DNA of 64,000 nt, taken from assembly GCA_028095005.1 (NCBI GenBank), contig CM051462.1:88733846-88797845 (forward strand), read 5' to 3'. Every line of letters begins with the position of its first letter. Position 1 is the stretch's first letter. The notes under the pieces were generated by a model that was not told where the DNA came from, ran no database searches, and saw only the letters and a list, made by a program, of their open reading frames with translations. Below are positions 47,966-59,639 of this stretch, in pieces. This DNA is from Rhynchospora pubera. Taxonomy: Eukaryota > Streptophyta > Magnoliopsida > Poales > Cyperaceae. The translations under genes were made by a program, and so were the position numbers.

Positions 47966-50900
47966 ATCCAAAACTGTGCCACCATCAAGGTCGTCGGAGT
48001 GCCACCGACCACCACCGCCGGAGACCTCCTCACGTTCTTCTCCTCCGCCGTCGGAATTCAAGCCATCGCCTCCGACTTCCCCCTCCTCCGTCGCGGATGG
48101 CTGCCCCGCACTTCTCCAACGCAAGGCGCGATCACCGCACGCGTCCAGTTCTCCCACCCGGACGGAGCCACCAAGGCACTCCACATGTTTCGCAACGAAA
48201 ACGAAAATGAAAAGCCGCCTCAGCTTGGGCGGAATCCACTGGAGGTCTCCATTTCTGATGATGACATCATACATCGCGCCAGCAGCAGCAGCAATAGGTT
48301 GGAGGATGCGGAGTTGCTTCTGGGCAACCGACTGCAGGAGCAGACTATGGAGGTTTTTCTTTCTTTCTATTACAACTTTGCTATTTTACTTTTATTTATT
48401 ACTTTATGTTTATGTTTGTCCAACTACTATATGTTCATTTCTGAATTTGTTTCTTAATCTTTTCTAATTTTGGACAGGTTATCCAGTCATGGGATAGGGT
48501 GAGAGTCGAGATAATGCCAGAAAGACAAAGAGTTGACATTTTTCTTGATAATGATGGCCGTAAGTATAAGCTTGAAGTCTATTTCCATGATATCATTTCT
48601 ATCTCTGGGTGTAAACTGCCAACTGAAGATGCTACAAATTCATCAGATGCTATCCTACTGGAGGTAAACAGTTTGAAAATTTTGGTATGCTCCATTAATA
48701 ACCTTCAAGAGTGCATCTTATATATATCCTTGTAAAGTTGGTACTCATTGTTATGTTGGAGAGCATTTAGTAAATGTGTAAATTCTAGTCCTACCACTTG
48801 TACGTATTCAGAATACTTGGTAAATTACATCTGTAATTGTTTTGTACTAAATGAAACGCATTGCTTGATAACCATTTTATACAAGCTTGGGACTAGCATT
48901 AAATCCTTCTGCCTTGGTTTTGTTAATAGTTATTAGTTCATAAAAAGATGCCCATTTTTGCCCTTAGTTTAAAGTTATTAGTTCATAACACTTCTATTGC
49001 GCAAGCCATTATCCAAAATTAATGCAAACTTATTTTAATTTCCTGTTACAATTGTGAGAAAATATTGGATGAAATTAGTAAACTCAATGAAAGTAACTTA
49101 TTTTGACTACTGAATATTGCACTTTGAGATGCTTAATATATATTTTTTTGATGTTCCTATTGTCTATATTCAAAATCAGCTCATGTATGCACCACGAATA
49201 TACTGTGCAGTGGACATGCCTAAGAAAAACAGAAATTACAAGACTGAACGGTACCATACTTGCATTGGAGGTCTCCAGTCTCAGTGCATCTGGATCCGCC
49301 AACCTGATTTTACATGTAACTCGTCTTTTGGCAAGTCTGGTTGCCTCTGCTTAAAACTCCAACAAGGCTCCTCGTACATACATCCCCTGAAATCCTTCCC
49401 ACAGCCAGTTGAAATGAGAGATATTACTCTAGTACACGCAGAATCAATTCCACACACCTCAGATTGCGTAGAATTGCACCCCCTTTTGGAGATTCCAAGT
49501 GAGATGCCAGTGCCCTATGAGATTCTGTTCCAATTAAATTCTCTAGTTCATACGCACAAGCTGCCTCCAAATGTAGTAGATTTGGATCTGTTGAAAACTC
49601 TTAGTAAGTTGTCATTAGAGCTTTGCGCAAAGATCCTTCAGAGGATGCATAGGCTGAAATCGACCTGCTACAACCCTGTCCAGTTTGTGGAAAAGCACTC
49701 ATACGAAATTGCTAGAGGAAGAGATTTGAATGCTGGGAGAAGCAAGCAGAGGTTGATGAGGTGCTTTAGAGTTCTCATCACACCAACTAAAGTGTACTTG
49801 CAGGTATATACACAACTAAACTATACTTTATCCAGCTGGCTTGATACTCGGTTTCGTTCGTATCAGTTTGATTTGAATCCTTATTGCAGACCTTTACTGG
49901 TTTTGACCAGTAAAAAGAAGTGCCATATTTGGATAAACAACAAATTGCTAGAAAATTTATGCAATACCTCTGAAAACACTACATAGCCACCCTTTAGAGT
50001 TTGTTTTACTATTGTATCATTGCCTGCTTGACAGAATTTAAATTCCTAATTTTAGGGGCCTGAGGCTGAGAAGTCTAACTACATAGTCCAGCATTTTTCA
50101 AAGTTTTCAACAGATTTTGCTAGGGTTTCCTTCGTAGATGAGGATTGGTCCAAGCTATCATTTAGTTCTCTCTCTACCCAAATTGAACATGGCTTTCTAT
50201 CCAGACCACTAAAAACTGGCATTCACTCCAGAATCCTCTCTATTTTGAAGAATGGTTTTCGAATCGGAGAGAAGAAGTTCGAATTTTTGGCATTTTCTGC
50301 TAGTCAATTAAGGGGAAATTCCGTTTGGATGTTTGCCTCCAATTCTGAGGTCACTGCTGCCACGATAAGGGAATTCATGGGGCAATTTACACCAATTCGT
50401 TCTATATCTAAATGTGCAGCTAGAATGGGTCAACTATTCAGTTCTTCGACTCAAACAATAAATGTGTCTGAATGTCATATACAAATGTTGCCAGATATTG
50501 AAGTCAGTACTGACACTGGTACAAAATACTGTTTCTCTGATGGTATTGGCCAAATATCTCGCTCTTTTGCAAGGCAAGTTGCAGAAAAGTGTGGTTTGCC
50601 TCACACTCACACCCCATCAGCCTACCAAATTAGGTATGGTGGTTTCAAGGGTGTAGTAGCTGTTAATCGTAACAGTTTCAGCAAACTTTCTTTAAGGGGC
50701 AGCATGAAAAAGTTCGAATCTCAAAATACGATGCTTAATATAACAAAATGGAGCGACTACCAGCCGGCATTTCTAAATAGAGAAATCATTACCTTACTTT
50801 CCACTTTGGGTGTCCCAGATGATGTGTTCGATGAAATGCAAAATGAGCATCTAATGTTATTGGATAAAATTTTAACTAGCCGTGATGATGCGTTGAAATC

Positions 50901-53866
50901 TGTACAAAGGATGTATAGCAAGGATTTAAAGATAGCAGAGAGGATGCTAAAGGAAGAATATGAACCAACATTAGAGCCATATCTGTTCATGGTATTAAAG
51001 GCACAGAGGGATTATCAGTTGGTGGACATACGTACAAAGTGCCGCATCTTTGTACCGAGAGCTAGGGTTTCTATTGGTTGCTTGGACGAGATTGGACGGC
51101 TGGATTATGGTCAGGTGTACATCAGGGTTACTTTGAAGAACGAGGAGCAGATGGAAGCTGCTAGTGAGGAGGGTTGTTTATGTAAATTTGATGGGACGAC
51201 TGCGGTGGTTGTTGGAAAGGTGGTTGTTACAAAGAACCCCTGCTTGCACCCAGGAGATGTGCGGGTGCTTGATGCAATTTACGATGCTGAGCTGGATGAA
51301 ATGGGGATGATTGATTGTCTTGTGTTCCCCCAGAAGGGTAAAAGGTATAGTTTAGAAGTTATTTAAAAAAAGAAGGTATGATGTTCATTTGCTGACCTAA
51401 GCAGGTGTGTTTGTAGTATGCATAAGCAATTAGTCATACTCTTATCATAAGCAATTAGCTAAAGACCGAAATGAAAATAATAGTTGAATCGAGTTAGTCA
51501 TACTCTTATCCTTGACTTCATGAATTGATTAAAAAATATTTGTCAACTCTTTTTGTTGCTTTATATAGACCGCATCCAAATGAATGCTCGGGGGGTGATT
51601 TGGATGGAGATCTATATTTCGTATCTTGGGATGAGCAGCTTATTCCCCATGAAATTGACCCTCCAATGGACTACTCTGGCCCCCGACAACGCACCATGGA
51701 TCATGATGTCAGTCTAGAGGTCTCTCTCTCTCTGTCACCCTTCCTTCCTGTACATTCTTTCCTTGGCTTTGTTTATTGCATTGGAATGGTAAGATCATCT
51801 TGTATGATGTAGTGCACAGGTCCTTGAGAAATGCCTCATGTATAATATAAGAAGAGACAAGTACCTCATGAGGGGCATCACTCTAAAACTATCAAATGCT
51901 CCCATATTTCAAGTGCACATTATACTTACTGCCATTGCAGTTTTGTAATGTTTAGGAGTATGAGGTTGTTGGCTCAGAGTTCTTCCAGCAGTTTGGGAGT
52001 TAATATTGGATTCCTCTACACAATTTGTATAAAAAGATAACAATTAAATGCATAAATTACTCTTTTAAGTATGAAAGATATCTTGGAATAAGATGATGGC
52101 GCAACAAAGAGTCCATATATTTCTAGTTATATGGGCTTTTTTATTAGTTTTTACTCATCATGTTTGATATTTTGTGAGCTCACAGAGCTAGAAGGGGAGT
52201 ACTTTTCCTTTTCTATGCTAGTCGAAAGCTATTTGTGTGAAAATATTATGATGTGCCGAAAATTGAATTGAAACATTTTTGAGGTAATATAGAAACTTCA
52301 TGGTCTATGTTGACCATGTCTCTGGTTGCTTACTTTTGGTTCATGTTGTCTAGTGTCTATTTCAAAAGCATAATCCCAAGTTTCCTATCGACCCTTTTTT
52401 CTAGTAAACTTTATGTGAGCAAAAATTTCCTATGATTTTGTTCATTTTTTATTATAGGATATCTCTAGATTTTATTTATTTATTTTTTGTATTATCTCTT
52501 TCAATCTTATGATAATCTTTATTGTTGTTAAATTCAAAAAATACTATAATGCAGGAGATTCAAAACTTCTTTGTGGATTACATGGAAAATGACACGCTTG
52601 GCACAATTTCTAATGCACACCTGGTCTACTCTGACCAAGAACCATTAAAAGCCCGAAGTGAAAATTGCCTTGAGCTGGCAAAACTCCATTCCATGTCAGT
52701 TGACTTTGCTAAAACTGGTGCACCAGCTGAGATGCCCAAACACCTCATACCGAAAAAATATCCTGATTTCATGGAGCGACATGACAAACCCATGTATGTC
52801 TCAACCGGTGTTCTGGGTAAACTATATCATAGCTTCATGAGTTATACAAGAAATGGAGATGCAGTACATGAGATTGCTTGTAAATCAAGTTACGACTATG
52901 ATTTGGAGGTGGAGGGATTTGTGAACTACTTGGATGAGGCTCAGGAGTATTATGAAATGTATCATGAGAGGTTCAGTAATTTGATGTGCTATTACAAGGC
53001 CGAGGATGAGGAAGAGATTGTGACAGGTATGGTTATATCCATGGTAGTGGTTTATCATGGTTTGTGTTTATTTGAATTAATTGAACTTATAGGCTGCGGC
53101 ACTTGTACTCTCTATAATGAAGTTTGGGAAAACAACAGAATTATTGGTTTGATACAATTTGGTACTAATTGTATTCCACTTTTGGAAACTGTGCCATCTA
53201 TTTCTTGTCATATGCATGTTGTCCAGAAATCATCAGTCTCAAATGCATACAGCAGCTCTGGGTGTTGTCTTACATGCCCTGAAGGAAACATGGAATCAAT
53301 TTTTTCATTTTTGTAATTACTAGAAGAATTGACAGTCTTTTCCTCTGAGAGGAAACATAAGGTGCATTTGCATTTATTCTGAAGTAAATCTGCAAGGGAA
53401 AAATTAGGTGCATTTGCATTTGCATGGATGTAATATATTTTGGCATGTTAAACTTACATCTGCAGGGTTAGAAATGAAGGATGACTCCTTAAAACAAATT
53501 TGAACTTGAATTTTATGATTTACAGGCAACTTGTCAAACAAGTCATTGTACTTGAAGAAAGATAACAAGCAATATGGTGAATTAAAAGATCGTATTTTGG
53601 TTGCTTTTAAAGATCTTCTAAAGGAAGCTGCGGGTTGGTTCAAAAACAGTTGTGCTGAAAGTGAGTACTCTAAAATGGCATCAGCCTGGTACCATGTGGT
53701 GTACCACCCAAAGTTCTCAGGTACTGAAGAGAGGAGGTTTTTGAGCTTCCCTTGGGTCAATTTTGACGTTCTGCTTGATATCAAAGCATCTAAGAGGCAC
53801 ATGAGGAAGCTCGAGGAACTTCGAGAAGAAGGGATGAGAGATCTTTGTGATGATGTTGATAGTTAG
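47960..53866 (+). CDS. RDR2: RNA-dependent RNA polymerase 2 (RDR2 orthologue)
   Basis: Nuclear enzyme that copies Pol IV transcripts into double-stranded RNA for DCL3, giving 24-nt siRNAs for RNA-directed DNA methylation. Exons are 47960-48352, 48478-48663, 49180-49803, 50056-51344, 51569-51719, 52555-53026 and 53526-53866. All borders are GT-AG and all phases agree, giving 1,151 residues (Arabidopsis RDR2 is 1,133). Domains: an RRM-like N-terminus (about 5-90), a middle region with LPYEILFQ-type sequence (here VPYEILFQLN), then the catalytic core with LRGNSVWMFAS (about 487), YCFSDGIG (about 559) and IRYGGFKGV. The catalytic DLDGD is at 841-845, within PNECSGGDLDGDLYFVSWDE. The long C-terminal part carries TGAPAEMP and the AGWF segment. 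Agreement with RDR2 is clearly better than with RDR1 or RDR6. No frameshift or missing motif was seen, so the gene looks functional. Exon 1 is much more GC-rich than its surroundings. Confidence 0.95.
51720..52554 (+). other. Intron 5 of RDR2
   Basis: An 835-bp AT-rich intron between the DLDGD exon and the EIQNFFVDYM exon. It starts with a CT repeat (GTCTCTCTCTCTCTG). No nested element recognised. Confidence 0.7.
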
Positions 53867-54311
53867 CTTAAAAGAATGTTGATTTTGTATAGACAACAGT
53901 GCAAACTAGTCCAATTTGGGAGGTATCGGGAAGTGCAAATTGAGCCGTACTAACTGCATGTAAATTTAGATGAATTTGCTATGATTGATTAGACTAGATT
54001 CTATTACTATTGACTTGTCCATGCCTCATGTATTCCTTTTGCTTTATTACTTTTTTTTAAGGTTAGTCGGCGATTGTCAACTAACATTTCATTGAATTGA
54101 AGTCGTACAACATTGCGTATAGATATAGTTTCATAATAAAATGGATATCGTTTGGGCCCCTTGTCACCCTACCCCTAGAGGTATGCAAAAGGCCTCTGCC
54201 CCTTGGCCGATATCTCTAACGGCTCAGTCCAGCTTGGCTGTTATAAGTACTTAAGACAGACCAAGGGCATAGAATGGCCAGCATCAAGAAGAGGCAAGTT
54301 CAAATTTTTTT
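53867..54311. other. RDR2 3' flank
   Basis: Contains the 3' UTR of RDR2. AATAAA at 54135-54140 is a possible polyadenylation signal about 270 bp past the stop. No other gene. Confidence 0.4.
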
Positions 54312-54656
54312 GGGGCCGTTTGGATGTTGTAGGAATTTGGGGAATTTGCAATTCTAGGCATAAATTTATTGGAAAATGTGTAACTTTGTAAAGAGTTTGG
54401 ATTGTTTATAATAAATTTGGCATATGAAATTCCGGGAATTTCATAAGAGGTCCAGGGTTCAAACCCGTATGCTTGCGATAGGCTTGGCGAGCCAGTATAA
54501 AAACTCAGCCATATATACAAGAAATGACCAGGGTTGGGGTGTCATTTCTAGCCTACCCCAACTTGTTTGGGATAAAAAGGCTTAGACTTTAGACTTTAGA
54601 CTTTATGAAATTCCGGAAATTTGCAATTCTCTCTTATTCCAACCCCATCCAAACGC
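54312..54656. mobile_element. MITE, GGGGCCGTTTGGAT family, copy 8, split by a SINE
   Basis: Begins GGGGCCGTTTGGATG and carries the family core (AATGTGTAACTTTGTAAAGA). It is interrupted at 54442 by a SINE and resumes after 54604, ending near CCCCATCCAAACG. The right terminus has diverged. Confidence 0.65.
54442..54604 (+). mobile_element. Au-type SINE, 5'-truncated, nested in a MITE
   Basis: A 163-bp tRNA-derived SINE. A B box GGTTCAAACCC lies at 54456-54466, the body resembles the plant Au SINE 3' region (CTACCCCAACTTGTTTGGGA), and it ends in three TTTAGAC units. It is flanked by an 18-bp target duplication with one mismatch (54424-54441 and 54605-54622, starting ATGAAATTCCGG). The A box that should lie upstream of the B box is missing, so the copy is 5'-truncated and could not be transcribed from its own promoter. 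Confidence 0.8.
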
Positions 54657-55183
54657 TTTAGTAGGAAGATTTTGAAGGGTCGGATTATAAAGAAAGTTTA
54701 GGTTTTGAAAGGAGTAAAGGACCAAACGCAAATTTATTCAAAATATTTTACTTTGATGACGTAATTATAATAACTAATCATATTTTATTTATTTTCAGAT
54801 CATCAAATGACACGATGATACTAAATTAAGATAAAAAATAATAAAATTAATTCGATCTTTTTTTAAGTCTAAAATGGTCTTTCAAGTCCGACCTCTCAAA
54901 ATTTGAAAAATTCACAAGTATTAGACTTAAGAAGAGCTAGACCTAATTTTCATTTTTTTTTAAGATAAATTGAGAGTCAAAACTTTAATTTTCAAAATTT
55001 AGTCCCTTCTAACTGACTAATTTTAAATCCTTGGAAAGCCTATCCAACCCATCCCTTGTATTAATAGGCCTAAGTAGACACTGCCTCACCCAGCACTTGT
55101 AGTCTTTCACTGCCTGCCCCGTTCTTTGGAAACTAGGAATGATCAAATTATTCTAACGGGCAAGCAATCTACTAATAATAATT
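54657..55183. other. Intergenic DNA, no gene seen
   Basis: AT-rich and without coding potential or recognisable repeats. Confidence 0.5.
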
Positions 55184-55463
55184 GAGAAATGATAACTGTC
55201 ATTGCAGTTTTGTCATCACTTGAACAAAGTCATCACATAAAATAGACAATGTGAACATATATAGATGATCAAAGTGAATACATATAAAAAAAAAGTTCCT
55301 CTCATCTCTTATTTAGATTCTTATATGCATATTCATCTTATTTTTATTAAATTTATTTATTTGTGTGTGTTCACTTTGATTATTTTTATGTTTATCTTGT
55401 CTATTTTATGTGTTCAGTTTGTTTAAACGATGATAAAACTATAGATGACACTAATCAATTTCC
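55184..55463. mobile_element. Long-inverted-repeat MITE, copy B
   Basis: The left arm starts GAGAAATGATAACTGTCATT and the right arm ends GATGACACTAATCAATTTCC. The arms are inverted over most of the length. Same family as 45738-46037, sharing GTTTTGTCATC / GATGAcAAAAC and ATGCATATTCA in the centre. Confidence 0.7.
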
Positions 55464-55690
55464 ATAATAATTTATTATAGAAATGTTAAAAAGGGTTGAA
55501 TGGAAGGGGTTTCACGTTGGGACAAAAAAAAGGAGTTAAAGAAATAGTCGAATAGGTTGATTTTATAAAAGTTCGAAAACAATACACAAAAAGCAAAACT
55601 AAAAAAAAAATCTTAAAGCACTGTAAATTGTACCGACTTGTTTTCTTGCTAAAGAAACAAAGAATATCAGTGCTAAAATCTTGGGTTAAA

Positions 55691-55791
55691 AACATAACTA
55701 ATTAAGTACGTTTATGTTTGTGGGCCTTTCCTTCAGAAATCTCCTTCCTCTTTGAGGGGAATTTATTTATGGGACTGGGAGTAGGGCTGTC
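55691..55791 (+). repeat. 101-bp duplicated block, copy A
   Basis: Starts AACATAACTAATTAAGTACG and ends GGGACTGGGAGT. A close copy occurs at 60072-60171. Similarity stops where a truncated hAT-like end (TAGGGCTGTCAAAC at 55792) begins. Confidence 0.85.
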
Positions 55792-57071
55792 AAACATGCA
55801 AAATATGTACGGAAATATCCATTTACTTTTACGTTCCGTTGTAATATACGAAATAGTTGTGATTTCCGCTTAACGTTCTATAATTACAACGGAAATGAAA
55901 TTTCTTCCGTATCTGTTCCGTATATTTAAAACGAAAAAACGTAAGTAACGTTAATTTTTATTATCGTTGAAATCAGAAACTCACAATTGCAAATTATCAT
56001 TGGTACTATATTATACTGCTAGTGCAAACTTGTATATTATTTAAAAGAAGAAAATCAGAAGCTCACAAGTACAAACTAGTATATTATTGTTGAAAACAGT
56101 ACAAATTAGTGAATTACATTCGCCATCCAACATAACTGAAAAAGAAGAAAAACTAGCTCCTAGTGCCACTTTTATCCTTAAAACCAATCCTAACAAAAAA
56201 AAACATAAATTTAGTCAAAGAAAAATAAAAAATAGATTAAAACAACTCTGCACCAGATTTTGGAAGTTGAAACAAAGCTCCTAAGAAATCAAGGTGTCTT
56301 GTGGTAAATTAACTAATATCCATAGAACCACCGGTACTAAAAACCACCTGAACATGCGTACCAGAAAAAACCAATGCTGATATAAAATCAGAAAACCAGA
56401 TCAAAAAATTAGGCAATTCTATTTACCAGCAAATCAAGCTGCTACAGTTTTGAGAGTTTGATTTTTCTGCTCATCACCTATCTTTTCCAACAATTTTGTT
56501 TTACCACCATTTCTGGAGTGTGGACTTCTGCTCATCTCCTTCTTTAGCCGATCTCTTTATCTTCATGGCTGGTGTAAGTTAGGGTTTCTACTAAGAGGGG
56601 GAATGACAAGGAGAAGGGTTTGAGGTTTAAGACAGAGGGCAGGAGAGGAGTTCAGATCTGGTTCTTAACGGGTCGGATTTAGGTTTAGGTGTGGAGATAG
56701 GGTTTAGATTTTGGTGAGATAGGGTTTTGGGAGAGGAGAGGTAGGGCGAAAGTGGAGAAGAGGAAGGGAAAGGGCTAACCTAGGCGGAGGTCACGAGGTT
56801 GAGGCAGAGAGTGGGTTGTGGTTTGGTGGTGGCGAGCTAGTCGAGGTTGAGAGGAGGGAAGTGGGTTTGAGTTTAGGTGGCTGTGCGGGTGCGTGAGAGA
56901 GAGCGACAAGGGGAGGGGTTGCGGGTCTAGTGGACTGGTGGTGATGCCCTGAGTAGAGGGAAGAGAGAGGCGGCGAGTGAGGGAAGAGAGAGCGACGAGT
57001 GAAGGAAGAGAGATGCGGAAAGAGAGAAGAAGGAAAGAGAGAAGCGGCGTTACTAGGTCTCCTCTATTTCT
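55792..57071. other. Intergenic DNA: truncated hAT-like end and purine-rich tract
   Basis: TAGGGCTGTCAAAC at 55792 is the left terminus of the hAT-like family, with no matching right end. From about 56570 to 57060 the plus strand is strongly purine-rich (GGGAAGAGAGAG, GGCGAG words), resembling the GA-rich DNA at 21.1-21.4 kb. A 65-codon Lys-rich frame (56087-56284) shows no domain. No gene is supported. Confidence 0.45.
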
Positions 57072-57240
57072 GGAAAATTTTTATAAAAGACAAAAATACT
57101 CCTAACAATTTTAAAAAGGACAAAACACCCTCTGAAATTTTAAAAAGAGCACATCTATAGCGGCAATAGTATTGCCGCTATAGCCCAGCCTTATAGCGGT
57201 AATGTTATTGCCGCTATAGCATTTTTCATTTTTTTTGGCT
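57072..57240 (+). repeat. TATAGCGGCAA repeat, direct copy
   Basis: Homologous in inverse orientation to 47640-47832 upstream of RDR2 over about 115 bp at high identity. It includes palindromic words such as GCGGCAATAGTATTGCCGC and a second TTATAGCGGTAATG...TTGCCGCTATAG pair. It looks like the subterminal region of a DNA transposon. Confidence 0.7.
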
Positions 57241-57514
57241 GACAACTCTCATTTTTTGGTTTTGTGCCGCATTTAAGAGAGAGAGAGGATGAGGTTTGCA
57301 TTTACGAGAGAGATAGGAAGGGGTTAGATGCATTAATTTTTTTTTAGTATTTTTGGTTCATCCAAGAGAGAGACAATCGGATGTTTTGTCACATTTTTTT
57401 TTGTGTTTTAGTTTAAAATTTTTTAGTTATTAAATATTTAGTTACAAAATTTTTTATAGTTTTTATATAATTTTTAATTAAATTTGCATTATATTCTTTA
57501 ATGTGATAAAGAGC
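57241..57514. other. Intergenic DNA, no gene seen
   Basis: AT-rich spacer with GAGAGAGAG runs and a TTTTTAGTT-rich tract. Confidence 0.5.
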
Positions 57515-58475
57515 TAATCTGATATGATCTGTGGCTCAGATTTAAATATCAGATAAAGAGCTTCCTTTTTGACTGAAAAAGCCAATGTGGCTGGGTGGTA
57601 TTTCTGTTATATTGTTCGCTGAAGAACTCGGGCTTGATTCCGATTCGCGTTTATTTCTCATGCGATAGTTTTTAATTCATGCGTCCCCACTCCCCAGACC
57701 CTTCCCCACTATCTCTTCTCTCTCAAATATCGGAAATGGAAATATCCAAAGGAGATACGCTGCTCAAATCCTCTCCCCATCCCTTCCAATTACAAAAAGA
57801 AAAAAAATCCAATCGCCTCCGCAAGAATTCAAGCTTCCTTTTTTGTAAACAATTTAAAAAATTTGTTTAGCGCTATTAAGCGATGAAACATGGAAATATT
57901 TTTCCTTTTTTCCGCTCTATGAATTTTGAAATTCGGAAAAGTTCCCCTATATAGTCCTTCGTTCTTTGTTGTTTCTCATCGATTTTTGATTTCAACAGAT
58001 GAACATGAAAATGTCAATTGATACTATTTCTTTTCAGCATCTCGCTCTATTCAATCAATTAATTTGGTTCATTTTAGTTATTTTTTTTTGTTCCAGCAAA
58101 TTTCGGTGTAAGAGGAAGAATTGAGGTGGTTGATTACTGCTTTTGTAAGTGCTATATTACTCTAACCTAGATCAATTAATCTTTTGCTTCGAATTTCTGG
58201 TTAATACATATTATTCTTTTTGGATTGTAGTGTGTTGTTCGTGTGACATCTATGTTGATCCCCAAACTTAAAGTGATTTTAAACTTACTAGCATACACGC
58301 CACCCATTGTGTGGCTAAATTTTCTAACTAACTCAAAAATCACGAAAACAGAATTTATGAGCAGTGTTTGGGGGGATAATTTGTAGTTACAATACTAATT
58401 CAGTGATGCAATGGAGATTTTCTTCATAAGTAGAAATACCAAAAGGTTTGGTAGGCTAGATTACAATTTTGCAAG
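57515..58475 (+). repeat. 0.96-kb direct duplication, copy 1
   Basis: Nearly identical to 63042-64000 in the same orientation, differing at only a small number of bases. It starts TAATCTGATATGATCTGTGG; the left flanks of the copies are unrelated. Its 3' limit cannot be set because copy 2 runs off the window. It contains a tRNA-like A box / B box pair (about 57588 and 57632), a 63-codon frame (57679-57870), and a Helitron 3' end at 58288. Confidence 0.92.
58288..58315 (-). mobile_element. Helitron 3' terminus in duplication copy 1
   Basis: On the minus strand: GCCAC, loop ACAATGG, GTGGC, then GTGTATG and CTAG with a following T. The same structure is at 63814-63841 in copy 2. The Helitron body would lie to the right, so a Helitron insertion is part of the duplicated unit. 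Confidence 0.55.
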
Positions 58476-59639
58476 AACTCATCTGTACTATTTGTAAAAT
58501 AGTTCACTATTTAGGGCTGTGTAACATGCATCTCTTTTTGTGTTATGATTTTCATTATTTAGGAATTCATTAGTGACTATCTTATTCATTTGGAGCAATT
58601 ATCTGAAAAACATTTGGGGAAGGGACACGCTCATTATAACAACAAAATCTAGTCATTCGTTTGCCAAATCATGGGTAGGTAATGAAAAATATTTAGTAAT
58701 CATGACACATAAAAAAATACTGAGAACACAATATTTCTTTTCTTAAAAAGATAGAAAATAATTAATATAACCAAAAGAACTGATGGCATTATCTTGGTAA
58801 ATTCAATTTATATACAAGACTTAAATGAAAAAAAAATAAGAAACCCTCATAAGTTTAAACAAGTAAATAAACTATTAAATGTTAAAAAGGAAGCCACCAC
58901 TATAGAGCATATAGGTTTACCGGGTCATTTTTATGAAGAATCTTTCTCCATTAACTACAGAGGAAAGACAATTTGAGAACACATCATGGATCTTAGGTTC
59001 ATAATGCCATTGCAAATGTAAAGGAGTAACATATATTTGTATGGTTTTACAAAAGTCAAACAGTTAAAGAACAAAAACATAGAGACATAACATGAACTCT
59101 GCTAGATTTGTCCGCTAGCTTACCTTCAAAACGTGAATTAAATATTTTTTATAAATACATAATTGTTCTAGTTAATATAAGTGATTGTTTCAGTAAATAT
59201 TTTTTTTCCAGAACAGTTAGTTATTTTTCCAAAACAGTTAGTAATATTAACCATAACAATTAGTGATTTTTTCGGAACATTTAGTTATTTATCCAGAACA
59301 GTTAGTTATTTTTTCAAAATTTTTCTATTAATATTTGACGATGTGTACAGTTTTGATTACTCTTGATGTGTAATGTTTTATAATGCAATGGTGTTGCATG
59401 AATCAGGTCATCATGATGTGTACTGTTTTCATTACTCTTGATGTCATGTTGTGTTGATGTTTCAATAATTACTCTTGATGTGTACTATTTTGTAATGTTT
59501 ACTTGATTCATGCAAATGCAAAGTTTGTACTGTTTTGTAATGCTTATGTTTTAATGAATTCGGATATTGGGTAATTTATAAATGCTGTGATGAATGGTAT
59601 TGAAATGGATACAGAACAGAGAATGAACAAGAATATGAA
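58476..59639. other. Intergenic DNA with short tandem repeats
   Basis: Probably Helitron body or flank. At 59205-59315 a CAGAACAGTTAGTTATTTTT unit of about 20-25 bp is repeated about five times. At 59340-59540 the phrase TTACTCTTGATGTGTA recurs. No gene is supported; the 60-codon frame at 58794-58976 shows no domain. Confidence 0.45.

Noticed and set aside
47864..48274. 136-codon minus-strand frame over RDR2 exon 1
   Set aside because: Antisense shadow of a GC-rich exon, Gly/Glu/Asp-rich without a domain.
57679..57870. 63-codon frame repeated at 63206-63397 as a small protein gene
   Set aside because: Two near-identical copies share the frame only because the DNA is duplicated. The composition (Ser, Lys, Pro) and lack of any known motif give no evidence of selection.
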